A stretch of DNA of 64,000 nt, from contig NZ_LMRA01000005.1 of assembly GCF_001424705.1 (NCBI RefSeq), forward strand, positions 50,549 through 114,548. Direction: 5' to 3'. The translations under genes and the position numbers were made by a program. The notes beneath the pieces were generated by a model that searched no databases, was not told the origin of the DNA, and saw nothing but the letters and a program-made list of their open reading frames with translations. The DNA is from Methylobacterium sp. Leaf465 (GTDB lineage: Bacteria; Pseudomonadota; Alphaproteobacteria; Rhizobiales; Beijerinckiaceae). Positions within the stretch are counted from its first letter, which is position 1, and the number at the start of each line of letters is the position of its first letter. Below, piece after piece: positions 1-7,966 of this stretch.

Positions 1-339
1 GTCGGCGTGGGGCAGAGCGAGGGCGTAGATCTCGCCGCCGCCGGCCACCATCAGCTCGTCGGCCCCCTCGGCCGCCGCCAGGGCGCCGGCCCAGTCGTGC
101 GCCACCGCGACCTCGGGCACCGCGAAGGCGGGATCGCGGGTGAGCACGATGGTGCGCCGCCCGGGCAGCGGCCGGCCGATCGACGCGAAGGTCTTGCGCC
201 CCATCAGCAGGGGCTTGCCCATGGTCAGGGCCTTGAACCGGCGCAGGTCGCTGCGCAGGCGCCAGATCAGGTCGTTGTCGCGGCCAATGACGCCGTTGCG
301 GGCGACCGCCGCGATGATCGTGATGCGGGGGGCCGGCAT
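1..339 (-). CDS. folA: Dihydrofolate reductase, C-terminus cut by window edge
   Basis: Reduces dihydrofolate to tetrahydrofolate with NADPH in the cytosol, regenerating the cofactor oxidised by thymidylate synthase. The 113 visible residues begin [19 protein letters not shown], the usual first strand and loop of the family. They carry the acidic active-site residue (Asp31, in RSDLRRFK), the NADPH-site GRKTFASIGRPLPGR stretch and the VAGGGEIYALAL glycine motif. About 50 C-terminal residues lie beyond position 1. The ATG shares its A with the thyA stop (TGATG at 341-337), so the two are translationally coupled in the standard thyA-folA order. Confidence 0.95.
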   Translation of the reverse strand, partial: MPAPRITIIAAVARNGVIGRDNDLIWRLRSDLRRFKALTMGKPLLMGRKTFASIGRPLPGRRTIVLTRDPAFAVPEVAVAHDWAGALAAAEGADELMVAGGGEIYALALPHAD

Positions 340-1133
340 CAGACCGCCACCGGGGCGCGGATCGCCGGATGGGGTTCGTAGCCCTCGACCGCGATGTCCT
401 CGAAGCGGAAGTCGAACAGCGAGGTCACGGCCGGGTCGAGCACGAGGCGCGGCAGCGGGCGGTGCGCCCGCGTCAGCTGCAGCCGGGCCTGCTCGAGATG
501 GTTCACGTAGAGGTGGGCGTCCCCCAGGGTGTGGACGAAGTCGCCGGGCTGCAGTCCCGTGACCTGCGCGATCATCGCGGTGAGGAGGGCGTAACTCGCG
601 ATGTTGAAGGGCACGCCGAGGAAGACGTCCGCCGAGCGCTGGTAGAGCTGGCACGAGAGCCGCCCCTCGGCGACGTAGAACTGAAACAGGCAGTGGCAGG
701 GCGCCAGCGCCATCCGGTCGAGATCGGCCGGGTTCCAGGCCGAGACGATGAGGCGCCGGGAATCCGGGTTGCGGCGGATCTCGTCGAGCACCCAGGCGAT
801 CTGGTCGACGCTGCCGCCGTCGGGCTTGGCCCAGGAGCGCCACTGCCGGCCGTAGACCGGCCCGAGGTCGCCGTTCGCATCCGCCCACTCGTCCCAGATG
901 CTCACGCCGTTGGCCTGGAGGGCGCGCACGTTGGTGTCGCCCGTGAGGAACCACAGCAGCTCGTGGATGATCGAGCGCAGGTGGAGCTGCTTGGTCGTCA
1001 CCAGCGGAAAGCCCTCGCCGAGGTCGAAGCGCATCTGGTGCCCGAACACCGAGAGGGTGCCGGTGCCGGTCCGGTCGTCCTTGCGCACCCCGTCCTGCAG
1101 GATGCGTTCGAGAAGCTGGTGATAGGCGTGCAT
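339..1133 (-). CDS. thyA: Thymidylate synthase
   Basis: Converts dUMP to dTMP using 5,10-methylenetetrahydrofolate. The protein has 264 residues, the same as E. coli ThyA, and aligns with it throughout. It has the folate/phosphate loop near residues 20-35 ([16 protein letters not shown]), catalytic Cys146 in [12 protein letters not shown], the [17 protein letters not shown] segment and the conserved APVAV C-terminus. The reading frame stays open upstream, but homology begins at [12 protein letters not shown], so the ATG at 1133 is chosen. It is followed directly by folA. Confidence 0.97.
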   Translation of the reverse strand: MHAYHQLLERILQDGVRKDDRTGTGTLSVFGHQMRFDLGEGFPLVTTKQLHLRSIIHELLWFLTGDTNVRALQANGVSIWDEWADANGDLGPVYGRQWRSWAKPDGGSVDQIAWVLDEIRRNPDSRRLIVSAWNPADLDRMALAPCHCLFQFYVAEGRLSCQLYQRSADVFLGVPFNIASYALLTAMIAQVTGLQPGDFVHTLGDAHLYVNHLEQARLQLTRAHRPLPRLVLDPAVTSLFDFRFEDIAVEGYEPHPAIRAPVAV

Positions 1134-1240
1134 CGCGGCTCCGAGGCGGGGGCTCCCGGAATAGCCCGAAGCGCCGGGGCTGGCGAGGTCGCGGACCGGG
1201 GCGTCAACAGGTCGTGCCGCCCCCGGACCGCGCTCCGGCC

Positions 1241-2068
1241 TCAGCCGACCGCGGGCCCGAGCACGTAGGCGATCATGGCGAGGTTGCTCCAGGCGTGGAG
1301 CAGGATGCCCGGCCAGAGCCGGCCGCTGCGCCAGCGGACCCAGCCGAGGATCAGCGCCAGGGGGATCAGCGAGACCGGCCGGGCGAACCCCGCGGGCGTG
1401 AGATGCGCCCCGGCGAACAGGAGCGCCGTCGCCAGGATCGCGCCCCGCGCCGTGAAGACTTCCCGCGCCCGGGCGAACAGGGCCCCGCGCATCAACAGTT
1501 CCTCCGCCACCGGGGCCAGGACGAGCACGTAGGCGAACCACAGGGCCGCCGCGGCCGGGGTGAGGCCGGGAGACAGGGCCGTGTGCCGGCCGATGGGCAT
1601 CCGGAACAGATCGGCGATGCCGGTCACCCAGGTGATGTGGATCACCGGCCAGGCCAGCAGGATCACGGCGAAGCGGCGCGCCGACAGGCCGGGCGCGCCG
1701 GGCCCCCAGGGTGGCGGCACCGGCGCCACTAGGGCCAGGGTCCGGCGCCAGGCGGCGCCGTCGCGCCAGCGCACCGCGACGACGACGAGGAGGGCCAGGA
1801 CCCCCTGCCGCACCACGTCCACCGCCAGTTCCCGCATGGCGAGCTGGCGCGGGTGCAGGCGGGGACGGTCTCCGCCCAGAAGCGCGATGCCGTCGATCCA
1901 GTCGCCGCCGACCCGCACGATCACCAGGGCGAGGAGGGTCGCCACCGCCAGCGCCAGGAAGGCCGCGAAGGCCAGCCCGACGAGCGCCGTCGCCGCGCCG
2001 AGGCCGGCACGGACCCGGGACGGCCGGAGGAGCGCGGAGGCGGACCAGGCCGCCGGCGGCTCGGGCAT
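1241..2068 (-). CDS. CPBP-family intramembrane metalloprotease
   Basis: Predicted membrane-embedded glutamic-type/metalloprotease of the CPBP (Abi/CAAX protease-like) family, 275 residues. Several hydrophobic segments are visible, beginning near residue 20. The three family motifs occur in order in the C-terminal half: EELLMRG (EExxxR), FAGAH (FxxxH) and HAWSN (HxxxN). The start at 2068 (MPEPPA) is chosen because upstream sequence in the frame is low-complexity and non-homologous. It lies 107 bp upstream of thyA on the same strand. Substrate unknown; some relatives process prenylated peptides or act in bacteriocin immunity. Confidence 0.85.
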   Translation of the reverse strand: MPEPPAAWSASALLRPSRVRAGLGAATALVGLAFAAFLALAVATLLALVIVRVGGDWIDGIALLGGDRPRLHPRQLAMRELAVDVVRQGVLALLVVVAVRWRDGAAWRRTLALVAPVPPPWGPGAPGLSARRFAVILLAWPVIHITWVTGIADLFRMPIGRHTALSPGLTPAAAALWFAYVLVLAPVAEELLMRGALFARAREVFTARGAILATALLFAGAHLTPAGFARPVSLIPLALILGWVRWRSGRLWPGILLHAWSNLAMIAYVLGPAVG

Positions 2069-2502
2069 CGGCGCACCATCATCGGGCTTCAAATGCGGCG
2101 GCACTCCCACTATAATCAAGGCGTTGGCCGAGAGGCTCGGCGAGGACGGGGATCCGGCGGCGCCGGAACGGCTTCGAGGCCCGAACGGTAACCCGGCAGC
2201 CCCTTTCCGGACCACGGGCTTTTGGACGCAAGGGCCCGAGGCTCGACAGGCCCCGGGTTTTGGCGGAAGCTCGCTCCGGTGCGGAGATCTCGGTCGGAGC
2301 CGCGACGGGCGACCGCCGCGTCGCGGAACGGTGGTTCTGGGTAGCGGACGGACTTGGTAGCGGACGTCCGGATGGCCGCGAAGGCCGTTCAGGCAGGGTT
2401 CTGGGAGGGTCGGGCACCGGCATTCCCATTCGATTTTCATCCGACCCGGAGCGCCATCGCGGCGTGTGACGGCGGGCAGTGACCGGGCATAAGCGACCGC
2501 AG
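2069..2502. other. 434-bp intergenic region upstream of sspB
   Basis: No convincing protein-coding gene is seen. The region separates the leftward CPBP gene from rightward sspB. It contains a near-consensus sigma-70 promoter pointing right (2088-2116), which would give a leader of about 380 nt before sspB or a separate short RNA. GC-rich inverted segments followed by TTTT occur near 2195-2260, but none is a clean terminator. Confidence 0.5.
2088..2116 (+). promoter_or_regulatory. Candidate sigma-70 promoter
   Basis: TTCAAA (2088-2093), a 17-bp spacer and a perfect TATAAT (2111-2116). Such AT-rich hexamers at ideal spacing are unusual in this GC-rich sequence. The predicted start is near 2123. 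It could drive sspB with a long leader or a non-coding RNA. The call rests on sequence only. Confidence 0.45.
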
Positions 2503-3183
2503 ATGGCAGACGACCTGATCCGCTACGATCTTCTGGTGCAGGACGCGCTGCGCGGCGTGGTGCGCAAGGTGCTGACCGACGCGGCCCGCGAGGGTCTCGC
2601 GGGCGAGCACCACTTCTACGTCTCGTTCCGCACCGAGGCGCCGGGCGTGCGCATGTCGCAGCGCCTGCGCGAGAAGTACCCGCAGGACATGACGATCGTG
2701 CTCCAGCACCAGTTCTGGGACCTCGGCGTCACCGAGCACACCTTCGAGGTCGGGCTGTCCTTCTCGGGGGTGCCCGAGCGCCTGCTGGTGCCCTTCGACG
2801 CCCTGACGGGCTTCTTCGACCCCTCCGTCCAGTTCGGCCTCAAGTTCGACCTCAGCGAGGGCACGGAGACGGCCGCCGCCGAGGAGGATTCGGAGGAGGC
2901 GCCGGCTGCGGCCGGAAAGACCCCGCCCCGGGGTGCCGCGTCCGAGCCCACCGAGATCAAGCCGAAGGGCACGGGCCTCGCCACCATCGGCAGCGCCGTC
3001 CCCAAGATCGGCGCCGGCACCACCCCGGTGCCCGCCGCGGCCCAGGCTGCCAAGGGAGCGGGCAAGGAAGCCGGCAAGTCGGAGGACGGGACCGAAGCCA
3101 AGCCCCCGGCGAAGAAGGCCGAGGACGGCACCGAGACCAGCGCCGAAGTCGTCAGCCTCGACGCCTTCCGCAAGAAGAGCTGA
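2503..3183 (+). CDS. sspB: SspB-family ClpXP adaptor (alpha type)
   Basis: Cytosolic adaptor that tethers selected or ssrA-tagged substrates to the ClpXP protease. Of 226 residues, roughly 1-120 form the SspB fold (DDLIRYDLLVQDALRGVV, FYVSFRT, LREKYPQDMTIVLQHQFWDL, VPFDALTGFFDPSV). A Pro/Ala/Lys/Glu-rich flexible linker follows. The extreme C-terminus, VVSLDAFRKKS, closely matches the short ClpX-docking tail of alphaproteobacterial SspB. The ATG at 2503 starts exactly at the domain. It sits near fumC, as in many alphaproteobacteria. Confidence 0.93.
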   Translation: MADDLIRYDLLVQDALRGVVRKVLTDAAREGLAGEHHFYVSFRTEAPGVRMSQRLREKYPQDMTIVLQHQFWDLGVTEHTFEVGLSFSGVPERLLVPFDALTGFFDPSVQFGLKFDLSEGTETAAAEEDSEEAPAAAGKTPPRGAASEPTEIKPKGTGLATIGSAVPKIGAGTTPVPAAAQAAKGAGKEAGKSEDGTEAKPPAKKAEDGTETSAEVVSLDAFRKKS

Positions 3184-3225
3184 GCGAAGCGGCGCCGACG
3201 CGGGCGCTCAACGAAAAAACCGCAT

Positions 3226-3339
3226 CGTCATTCCGGGGCGCCAAAGGCGAGCCCGGAATCCAGAGCCGCCGACGGCGTCAATCCTGGCACCGCCCGTGCC
3301 TCTGGATCCAGGGCTCCGCTGCGCGGCCCCGGGATGACG
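3226..3339. repeat. 114-bp imperfect palindromic intergenic repeat
   Basis: Two roughly 40-bp arms (3226-3265 and 3300-3339) are imperfect inverted copies. The left begins CGTCATTCCGGGGC, and the right ends GGCCCCGGGATGACG. They flank a 34-bp centre and could form a long hairpin. The layout is that of the REP-like dispersed palindromes common between genes in GC-rich alphaproteobacteria. The surrounding 3184-3545 interval, between sspB and the converging P450 gene, contains no gene. Confidence 0.75.
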
Positions 3340-3411
3340 CGGTGTTGCGCGCGGGTATATCCTCCGATCCCGGTTGGACTGAGACGACGGCCCTTCGGAC
3401 AGCGAAACGCG

Positions 3412-3525
3412 TCTCTTTCCCCTTCGCGGGGAGAGGGGAGGCCTGGGGGTCGCTCCGCCAGTCCCCGCCCGTCGAGGGTCGCCCAACCCCCCCCTCCAAC
3501 TCCTCCCCGCAAGGGGGGAGCAGGG
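3412..3525. repeat. GC-rich inverted intergenic repeat
   Basis: A pyrimidine-rich arm with CCCCTTCGCGGGGAGAGGGG near 3418 is mirrored by CTCCTCCCCGCAAGGGGGGAG near 3500. It resembles the 'ctctccc...gcgg...gggag' repeats at 6735-6861 and 50352-50494, but is more diverged. It has no coding potential and lies in the convergent gap between sspB and the P450 gene. Confidence 0.55.
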
Positions 3526-3545
3526 TTATGTCGAGCTTCCAGCCC

Positions 3546-4955
3546 TCACCCCCGGGGGTTCACCGTCATGTGCAGCCCGTGCTCCGGGCGCAGGGTGACG
3601 CGGTGGAGCGGGACCACCGGGGCGTGGTCGTCGGCCAGGGTGAAACGGGCGGCGCGGGCGATGTGGGCCAGCACCACCACCGCCTCCTGCAGCGAGAAGT
3701 TCTGGCCGATGCAGACGCGGGGGCCGGCCCCGAACGGCAGGTAGGCGAAGCGCGGGATCGCGGCCCGGGCCTCGGGCAGGAAGCGCTCGGGCATGAAGGC
3801 GTCCGGCTCCTGCCACAGGGTCCGGTGGCGGTGGAGCACGTAGGGCGCCACCATCACCAGGGAGCCCTTGGGAATCTTGATGCGGCCGATCCGGTCCTCC
3901 GCGATGGCCTGCCGGCTCAGGAACGGCACCGGCGGGAAGAGCCGCATGGTCTCTTCCATCACGGCCCTGGTGTAGGGCAGCGCATCGGCGTCGAAGTCCT
4001 GGTCCGCCGGCACGGCATCGACCTCCGCCTCGATCCGCGCCTGGGCGGCAGGGTCCTGCGACAAGCAGTAGAGGGCCCAAGTCAGGGCGTTGGCGGTGGT
4101 CTCGTGGCCGGCCGCGATGAAGGTGACGATGTTGGCCTTCACCTCGAGGTCGGTGAGGCCCTTCCCCGTTTCCGGGTCCTGCGCCTTCAGGAGAAGCGTC
4201 AGCAGGTCGGCCGGCGCGGTCCCCTGCGCGATCAGGGCGCGGCGACGGTCGATCAGTTCGTCCACCACCTCGGCGAAGAAGCGGATGGCGGGCCGCGCCC
4301 GCAGGCGGCCGATGCGGGGCACGAATCCCGGCACCCCGAACACGTCGAGGGGATCGATCGGCCCGACGGATTCGAGGAAGCGGGTGATCGCCCGGCCCAG
4401 GGCGTCGGGGTCGCTGGCGAGGCCCTGGGTGAAGATCGTCCGCTCCAGCACGTCGAGGGTGACGCGGGTCATCTCCAGGGCGACGTCGATGCGGGTGCCG
4501 TCGCGGCGGGCCAGGCGGCGGGCGATGCGGGCACCGGCGGCGTTCATGGCTCCGTTGAAGCCGAGCACGTGCCGGGCGGAGAAGATCGGCGCCAAAGTCC
4601 GGCGCTGCAGCTTCCATTCCTCGCCCTCGGCGGTGAGCAGCCCGTTGCCGAGGCCGGGGGCAAGGACCCGCCGCTGCAGGTCGTCCTTGCGGTAGTTGGC
4701 GGCGTTCTCGACGTAGAGGTAGCGGATCAGGGCCGGGTCGCTCACCACGGTGACGCGCCCGAGGGCGCCGTCGGCGGCCACCACCGGCTTCTCGAAATGC
4801 ACGTCGAGCCAGGTCGTCAGCGGGTTGGCGCGGGCGGCCTTCAGGAAGCCGAACAGGCCCGGCTGCTCGCGCAGGGGTTTTGGGACCGCCGGGCGGAAGC
4901 GGACCGGCACGGGGGCATCGACAGGGGCTTCGACGCGGGCGGCGGCACTCGACAT
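3546..4955 (-). CDS. Cytochrome P450
   Basis: Haem-thiolate monooxygenase of 469 residues. All diagnostic elements are present: I-helix AGHETT (282-287), K-helix ExxR (E335-R338) and the haem loop FGAGPRVCIG (408-417) with ligand Cys415. The sequence style (YRKDDLQRRVLAPGLGNGLL, PEHGLHMTV) resembles bacterial CYP102-haem-domain/CYP4-like fatty-acid or alkane hydroxylases, but no reductase domain is fused, so separate redox partners are needed. Substrate unknown. The ATG at 4955 has GGAG about 9 nt upstream. It is divergent from fumC with a 143-bp gap that must hold both promoters. Confidence 0.93.
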   Translation of the reverse strand: MSSAAARVEAPVDAPVPVRFRPAVPKPLREQPGLFGFLKAARANPLTTWLDVHFEKPVVAADGALGRVTVVSDPALIRYLYVENAANYRKDDLQRRVLAPGLGNGLLTAEGEEWKLQRRTLAPIFSARHVLGFNGAMNAAGARIARRLARRDGTRIDVALEMTRVTLDVLERTIFTQGLASDPDALGRAITRFLESVGPIDPLDVFGVPGFVPRIGRLRARPAIRFFAEVVDELIDRRRALIAQGTAPADLLTLLLKAQDPETGKGLTDLEVKANIVTFIAAGHETTANALTWALYCLSQDPAAQARIEAEVDAVPADQDFDADALPYTRAVMEETMRLFPPVPFLSRQAIAEDRIGRIKIPKGSLVMVAPYVLHRHRTLWQEPDAFMPERFLPEARAAIPRFAYLPFGAGPRVCIGQNFSLQEAVVVLAHIARAARFTLADDHAPVVPLHRVTLRPEHGLHMTVNPRG

Positions 4956-5098
4956 AAACGACAACTCCGGGCCCGGGCTGAGGGCTGACAAGCCATGACA
5001 ATTCAGCGCCGGGCACACGGCCCTCTCGCGATGCGGCATCGCGGTTTGCTGGCGTGCAGTTTAAGTAGGGTCCGGATTGACCAGACGAAGAGGCCACG

Positions 5099-6511
5099 AT
5101 GTCGCCCACCGAGACGCCCGCCACCCGCACCGAGTCCGACACCTTCGGCCCGATCGAGGTCCCGGCGCATCGCTACTGGGGCGCGCAGACGCAGCGCTCG
5201 ATCCAGAACTTCAAGATCGGCACCGAGAAGATGCCCGCGCCTCTCGTCCACGCCCTCGGCATGGTCAAGCAGGCCGCCGCCCTGGTGAACCAGGACCTCG
5301 GCGCCCTCGACCCGAAGGTGGCCCAGGCCATCGCGGCTTCGGCGGCCGAGGTGGTCTCCGGCGAGCACGACCAGGAATTCCCCCTGGCGGTGTGGCAGAC
5401 GGGCTCCGGCACCCAGTCGAACATGAACGCCAACGAGGTGATCGCCAGCCTCGCCAACGAGCTGCTCGGCGGCAAGCGCGGCGGCAAGTCTCCGGTCCAC
5501 CCCAACGACCACGTCAATCGCGGCCAGTCCTCGAACGACGTCTTCCCGACGGCGATGCACATCGCGGTCTCGCGCGAGATCAACGATCGGCTGCTGCCGG
5601 CCCTGCAGCACCTGCACGACGCGCTCCAGGCGAAGTCCGAGGCGTTCGCCGCCATCGTGAAGATCGGCCGCACCCACCTGCAGGACGCCACCCCGGTCTC
5701 CCTCGGCCAGGAATTCTCCGGCTACGTGGCGCAGGTGGCGCTCGGCACCGAACGCGTGAAGGCGACGCTGCCCGGCGTGCTGGCGCTGGCCCAGGGCGGC
5801 ACGGCGGTGGGCACCGGCCTCAACGCCCATCCGGACTTCGCCGAAAAATTCGCCGCGAAGGTCGCGGAGCTGACCGGCCTGCCCTTCACCTCGGCCGCCA
5901 ACAAGTTCGAGGCCCTGGCCACCCACGATGCCCTGGTCTTCACGCAGGGCGCGCTCACGGCGCTGGCCTCCGGCCTGTTCAAGATCGCCCAGGACATCCG
6001 CTTCCTCGGCTCGGGCCCGCGCTCGGGCCTCGGCGAGCTCTCGCTGCCGGAGAACGAGCCCGGCTCGTCGATCATGCCCGGCAAGGTCAACCCGACCCAG
6101 TGCGAGGCGCTGACGATGGTCTGCGCCCAGGTGATCGGCAACGGCACCACGGTGAGCTTTGCCGGCAGCCAGGGCAATTTCGAGCTGAACGTGTTCAAGC
6201 CCGTCATCGCCAACGCGGTGCTGCAGTCGATCCGCATCCTCGCCGACGCGGCGGTGAGCTTCACCGACAACTGCGTCGTCGGCATCAAGGCCAACGAGGA
6301 CAAGATCGCCGACCTGATGAGCCGCTCGCTCATGCTGGTGACCGCGCTCGCCCCCTCGATCGGCTACGACAAGGCCGCCGAGATCGCCAAGACCGCGCAC
6401 AAGAACGGCACCACCCTCAAGGAGGAGGCCCTGCGCCTCGGCTACGTCACGGCCGAGGAGTTCGAGCGCGTGGTGCGCCCCGAGACGATGCTGGTGCCCG
6501 GCGCCGCCTAG
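5099..6511 (+). CDS. fumC: Class II fumarate hydratase
   Basis: Iron-independent fumarase that interconverts fumarate and malate in the TCA cycle, normally as a homotetramer. The 470 residues match the family length (E. coli FumC 467). The fumarase/aspartase signature [15 protein letters not shown] starts near residue 322, and [13 protein letters not shown] and [16 protein letters not shown] are present. The ATG at 5099 follows a GAGG ribosome site. It heads the set fumC, DUF4169 gene and RHH gene on the plus strand. Confidence 0.97.
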   Translation: MSPTETPATRTESDTFGPIEVPAHRYWGAQTQRSIQNFKIGTEKMPAPLVHALGMVKQAAALVNQDLGALDPKVAQAIAASAAEVVSGEHDQEFPLAVWQTGSGTQSNMNANEVIASLANELLGGKRGGKSPVHPNDHVNRGQSSNDVFPTAMHIAVSREINDRLLPALQHLHDALQAKSEAFAAIVKIGRTHLQDATPVSLGQEFSGYVAQVALGTERVKATLPGVLALAQGGTAVGTGLNAHPDFAEKFAAKVAELTGLPFTSAANKFEALATHDALVFTQGALTALASGLFKIAQDIRFLGSGPRSGLGELSLPENEPGSSIMPGKVNPTQCEALTMVCAQVIGNGTTVSFAGSQGNFELNVFKPVIANAVLQSIRILADAAVSFTDNCVVGIKANEDKIADLMSRSLMLVTALAPSIGYDKAAEIAKTAHKNGTTLKEEALRLGYVTAEEFERVVRPETMLVPGAA

Positions 6512-6525
6512 AGGAGCCCACCGGC

Positions 6526-6717
6526 ATGGCGGAGATCATCAACCTGCGTCAGGCCCGCAAGGACCGGGCGCGGGTGGAGCGGGAGGCGAAGGCCGCGGAC
6601 AACCGCATCGCCTTCGGCCGCCCGAAGAAGGCCAGGACCCTGGCGGAGGCCAAGAAGGCCATCGAGGTCTCGCGCCACGAGGGCCACAAGCTCGTGGGGC
6701 CCGAGTCGGAGGGGTGA
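6526..6717 (+). CDS. DUF4169-family small protein
   Basis: A 63-residue, highly charged, probably cytosolic protein (MAEIINLRQARKDRARVERE...). The INLRQARK opening, the AxxNRxxFGR core and the Lys/Arg/Glu richness fit DUF4169, a family that commonly follows fumC in alphaproteobacteria. It starts 14 bp after the fumC stop with AGGAG just upstream, so it is probably co-transcribed. No biochemical function is known; a nucleic-acid or protein contact role is only a guess from its basic charge. Confidence 0.85.
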   Translation: MAEIINLRQARKDRARVEREAKAADNRIAFGRPKKARTLAEAKKAIEVSRHEGHKLVGPESEG

Positions 6718-6734
6718 TGGGGGACGCGGCACGT

Positions 6735-6861
6735 GACCCTCTCCCCTCTGCGGGAGAGGGTGCCTGCGGAGCAGGCGGGAGAGGGAGCGACCTTTCCGGA
6801 TATGGCGCTCCCCTCTCCCGGTCGCTCCGCGACCACCCTCCCCCGCAGAGGGGGGAGGGTC
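6735..6861. repeat. Dispersed intergenic inverted repeat, copy A
   Basis: Outer arms GACCCTCTCCCCTCTGCGGG (from 6735) and its imperfect complement CCCGCAGAGGGGGGAGGGTC (to 6861) enclose a shorter palindrome. A segment at about 6756-6784 is identical to one in the copy at 50352-50494. It separates the DUF4169 gene from the RHH gene that normally follows it, so it may terminate or attenuate that transcript. No ORF is supported in it. Confidence 0.75.
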
Positions 6862-6871
6862 GGGTGCCGGA

Positions 6872-7090
6872 ATGACCACCGGCATCACCAAGCGCTCCGT
6901 GATGATCGCCGGCCACCGGACCAGCGTGTCCCTGGAGGACCCGTTCTGGGACGCCCTGCGGGAGATCGCAGGCGCGCGCGGCCAGTCCGTCCAGGCCCTG
7001 ATCGGCGCCGTCGATGCCGGTCGGGAGGGTCAGAACCTCTCATCCGCCCTCCGGGTGTTCGTGCTGGCGAGCGTGCGTGATCGTGCCTGA
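6872..7090 (+). CDS. Ribbon-helix-helix domain protein
   Basis: A 72-residue protein of the RHH_4-like family. The N-terminal strand RSVMIAGHRTSVSLED is followed by two helices (PFWDALREIAGARGQ and SVQALIGAVD), the arrangement of MetJ/Arc-type DNA-binding dimers. Homologues typically lie beside fumC and the DUF4169 gene. Targets are unknown; autoregulation or fumC-region regulation would be inference. Its last 51 bp overlap the 3' end of the opposing AraC-family gene, so the two transcripts are antisense there. Confidence 0.85.
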   Translation: MTTGITKRSVMIAGHRTSVSLEDPFWDALREIAGARGQSVQALIGAVDAGREGQNLSSALRVFVLASVRDRA

Positions 7091-7879
7091 CGGCCGCGAC
7101 GGGCTCGGGCGGCGAATGTCCCGCAGGCTGTAGGAGGCCGGCGCGCCGAAGGTCCGGCGGAAGGCGTTGGCGAAATGCGCCTGGTCGGCGAACGCCGCCT
7201 CATGGGCGGCCCCGGTGAAGTTGGCGCCGCGGACGACGGCCGCGATGGCGCGGCGCATGCGCAGCCAGCCGCGATAGCGCCGGAACGGGACACCCATGGT
7301 CGCGCTGAAGAGGTGCTGCATCCGCGACGAGGACAGGGATGCCGCCGTGGCCAGCCGTCCCGCGCTCATCCACGCTTCCGGCCGGGCCCGCAGGTCGACG
7401 AGGACCTTCGCGATCCGGGGATCGACCGGCCGATCGAACCGCCGTGCCGCGAAGCCGGAAAGGTCGGCGATGGCCTCGCCCGCCCAATCGCAGGCGTCGC
7501 GTCGCTCGAAGAGCGACCGCAACGGGCCGACCTCCCCGCCCCTGCCCACCAGGGCGCTGCCGACCGCCTCGGCCGGACCCATCAGGCCCGTCAGGGCCCA
7601 CGCCCCGGCATCGGGCTCGCGATAGAGGACGCCGAGGGGAGCGCCGCCGCAATCCAGCTCGTGCGGCATCCCCGCCGGAACGAAGGCCGTGCGACAGGTG
7701 ATCCACGCCCCCGGCGCGAAGCGGATGCGGAAGGCGTCGTAGAGCCCCGCGAGATAGACCGGGGCGCCGTGCTGGTGGCTGGCATTGTACGCGAGCGGCC
7801 CCGCGAAGAGCGTGTGCGCCCCCTCGACATGCCAGATCGGGAGGGGCGACGCGCCGGACGGCGCAGCACGTTCGTTCAA
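7040..7879 (-). CDS. AraC-family transcriptional regulator
   Basis: About 279 residues: an N-terminal cupin-like sensory part (LPIWHVEGAHTLFAGPLAYNA..., PAGMPHELDC) and a C-terminal double helix-turn-helix (LATAASLSSSRMQHLFSATMG and FTGAAHEAAFADQAHFANAFRRTFG). The TTG at 7879 is preferred because GGGAGGGGG lies five bases upstream and this leaves 87 bp of divergent promoter. An in-frame ATG at 7930 (17 codons longer) is the alternative. It is divergent from the metallo-beta-lactamase-fold gene, which it probably controls. The inducer is not evident. Confidence 0.88.
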   Translation of the reverse strand: MNERAAPSGASPLPIWHVEGAHTLFAGPLAYNASHQHGAPVYLAGLYDAFRIRFAPGAWITCRTAFVPAGMPHELDCGGAPLGVLYREPDAGAWALTGLMGPAEAVGSALVGRGGEVGPLRSLFERRDACDWAGEAIADLSGFAARRFDRPVDPRIAKVLVDLRARPEAWMSAGRLATAASLSSSRMQHLFSATMGVPFRRYRGWLRMRRAIAAVVRGANFTGAAHEAAFADQAHFANAFRRTFGAPASYSLRDIRRPSPSRPSGTITHARQHEHPEGG

Positions 7880-7966
7880 GCTGGCCCCCTCCCACCGCGA
7901 TAGACCGTTCGCGACCGGTCCCGCACACATCCTGACGGAACCGGCCCTCTCGGGAAACGTCCAGCG

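Noticed and set aside
339..1541. Longer thymidylate synthase starting at 1541
   Set aside because: The extra 136 residues are antisense to the CPBP gene region and unlike any thymidylate synthase; homology starts at 1133.
3208..3512. Leftward ORFs of about 75-95 codons over the palindromic repeat
   Set aside because: They translate the repeat itself and show no family resemblance; typical spurious ORFs of GC-rich repeats.
7937..7961. GGAAC-N16-CGTC resembling an EcfG promoter before the MBL-fold gene
   Set aside because: The -10 part has one mismatch, and transcription would begin at the start codon itself.
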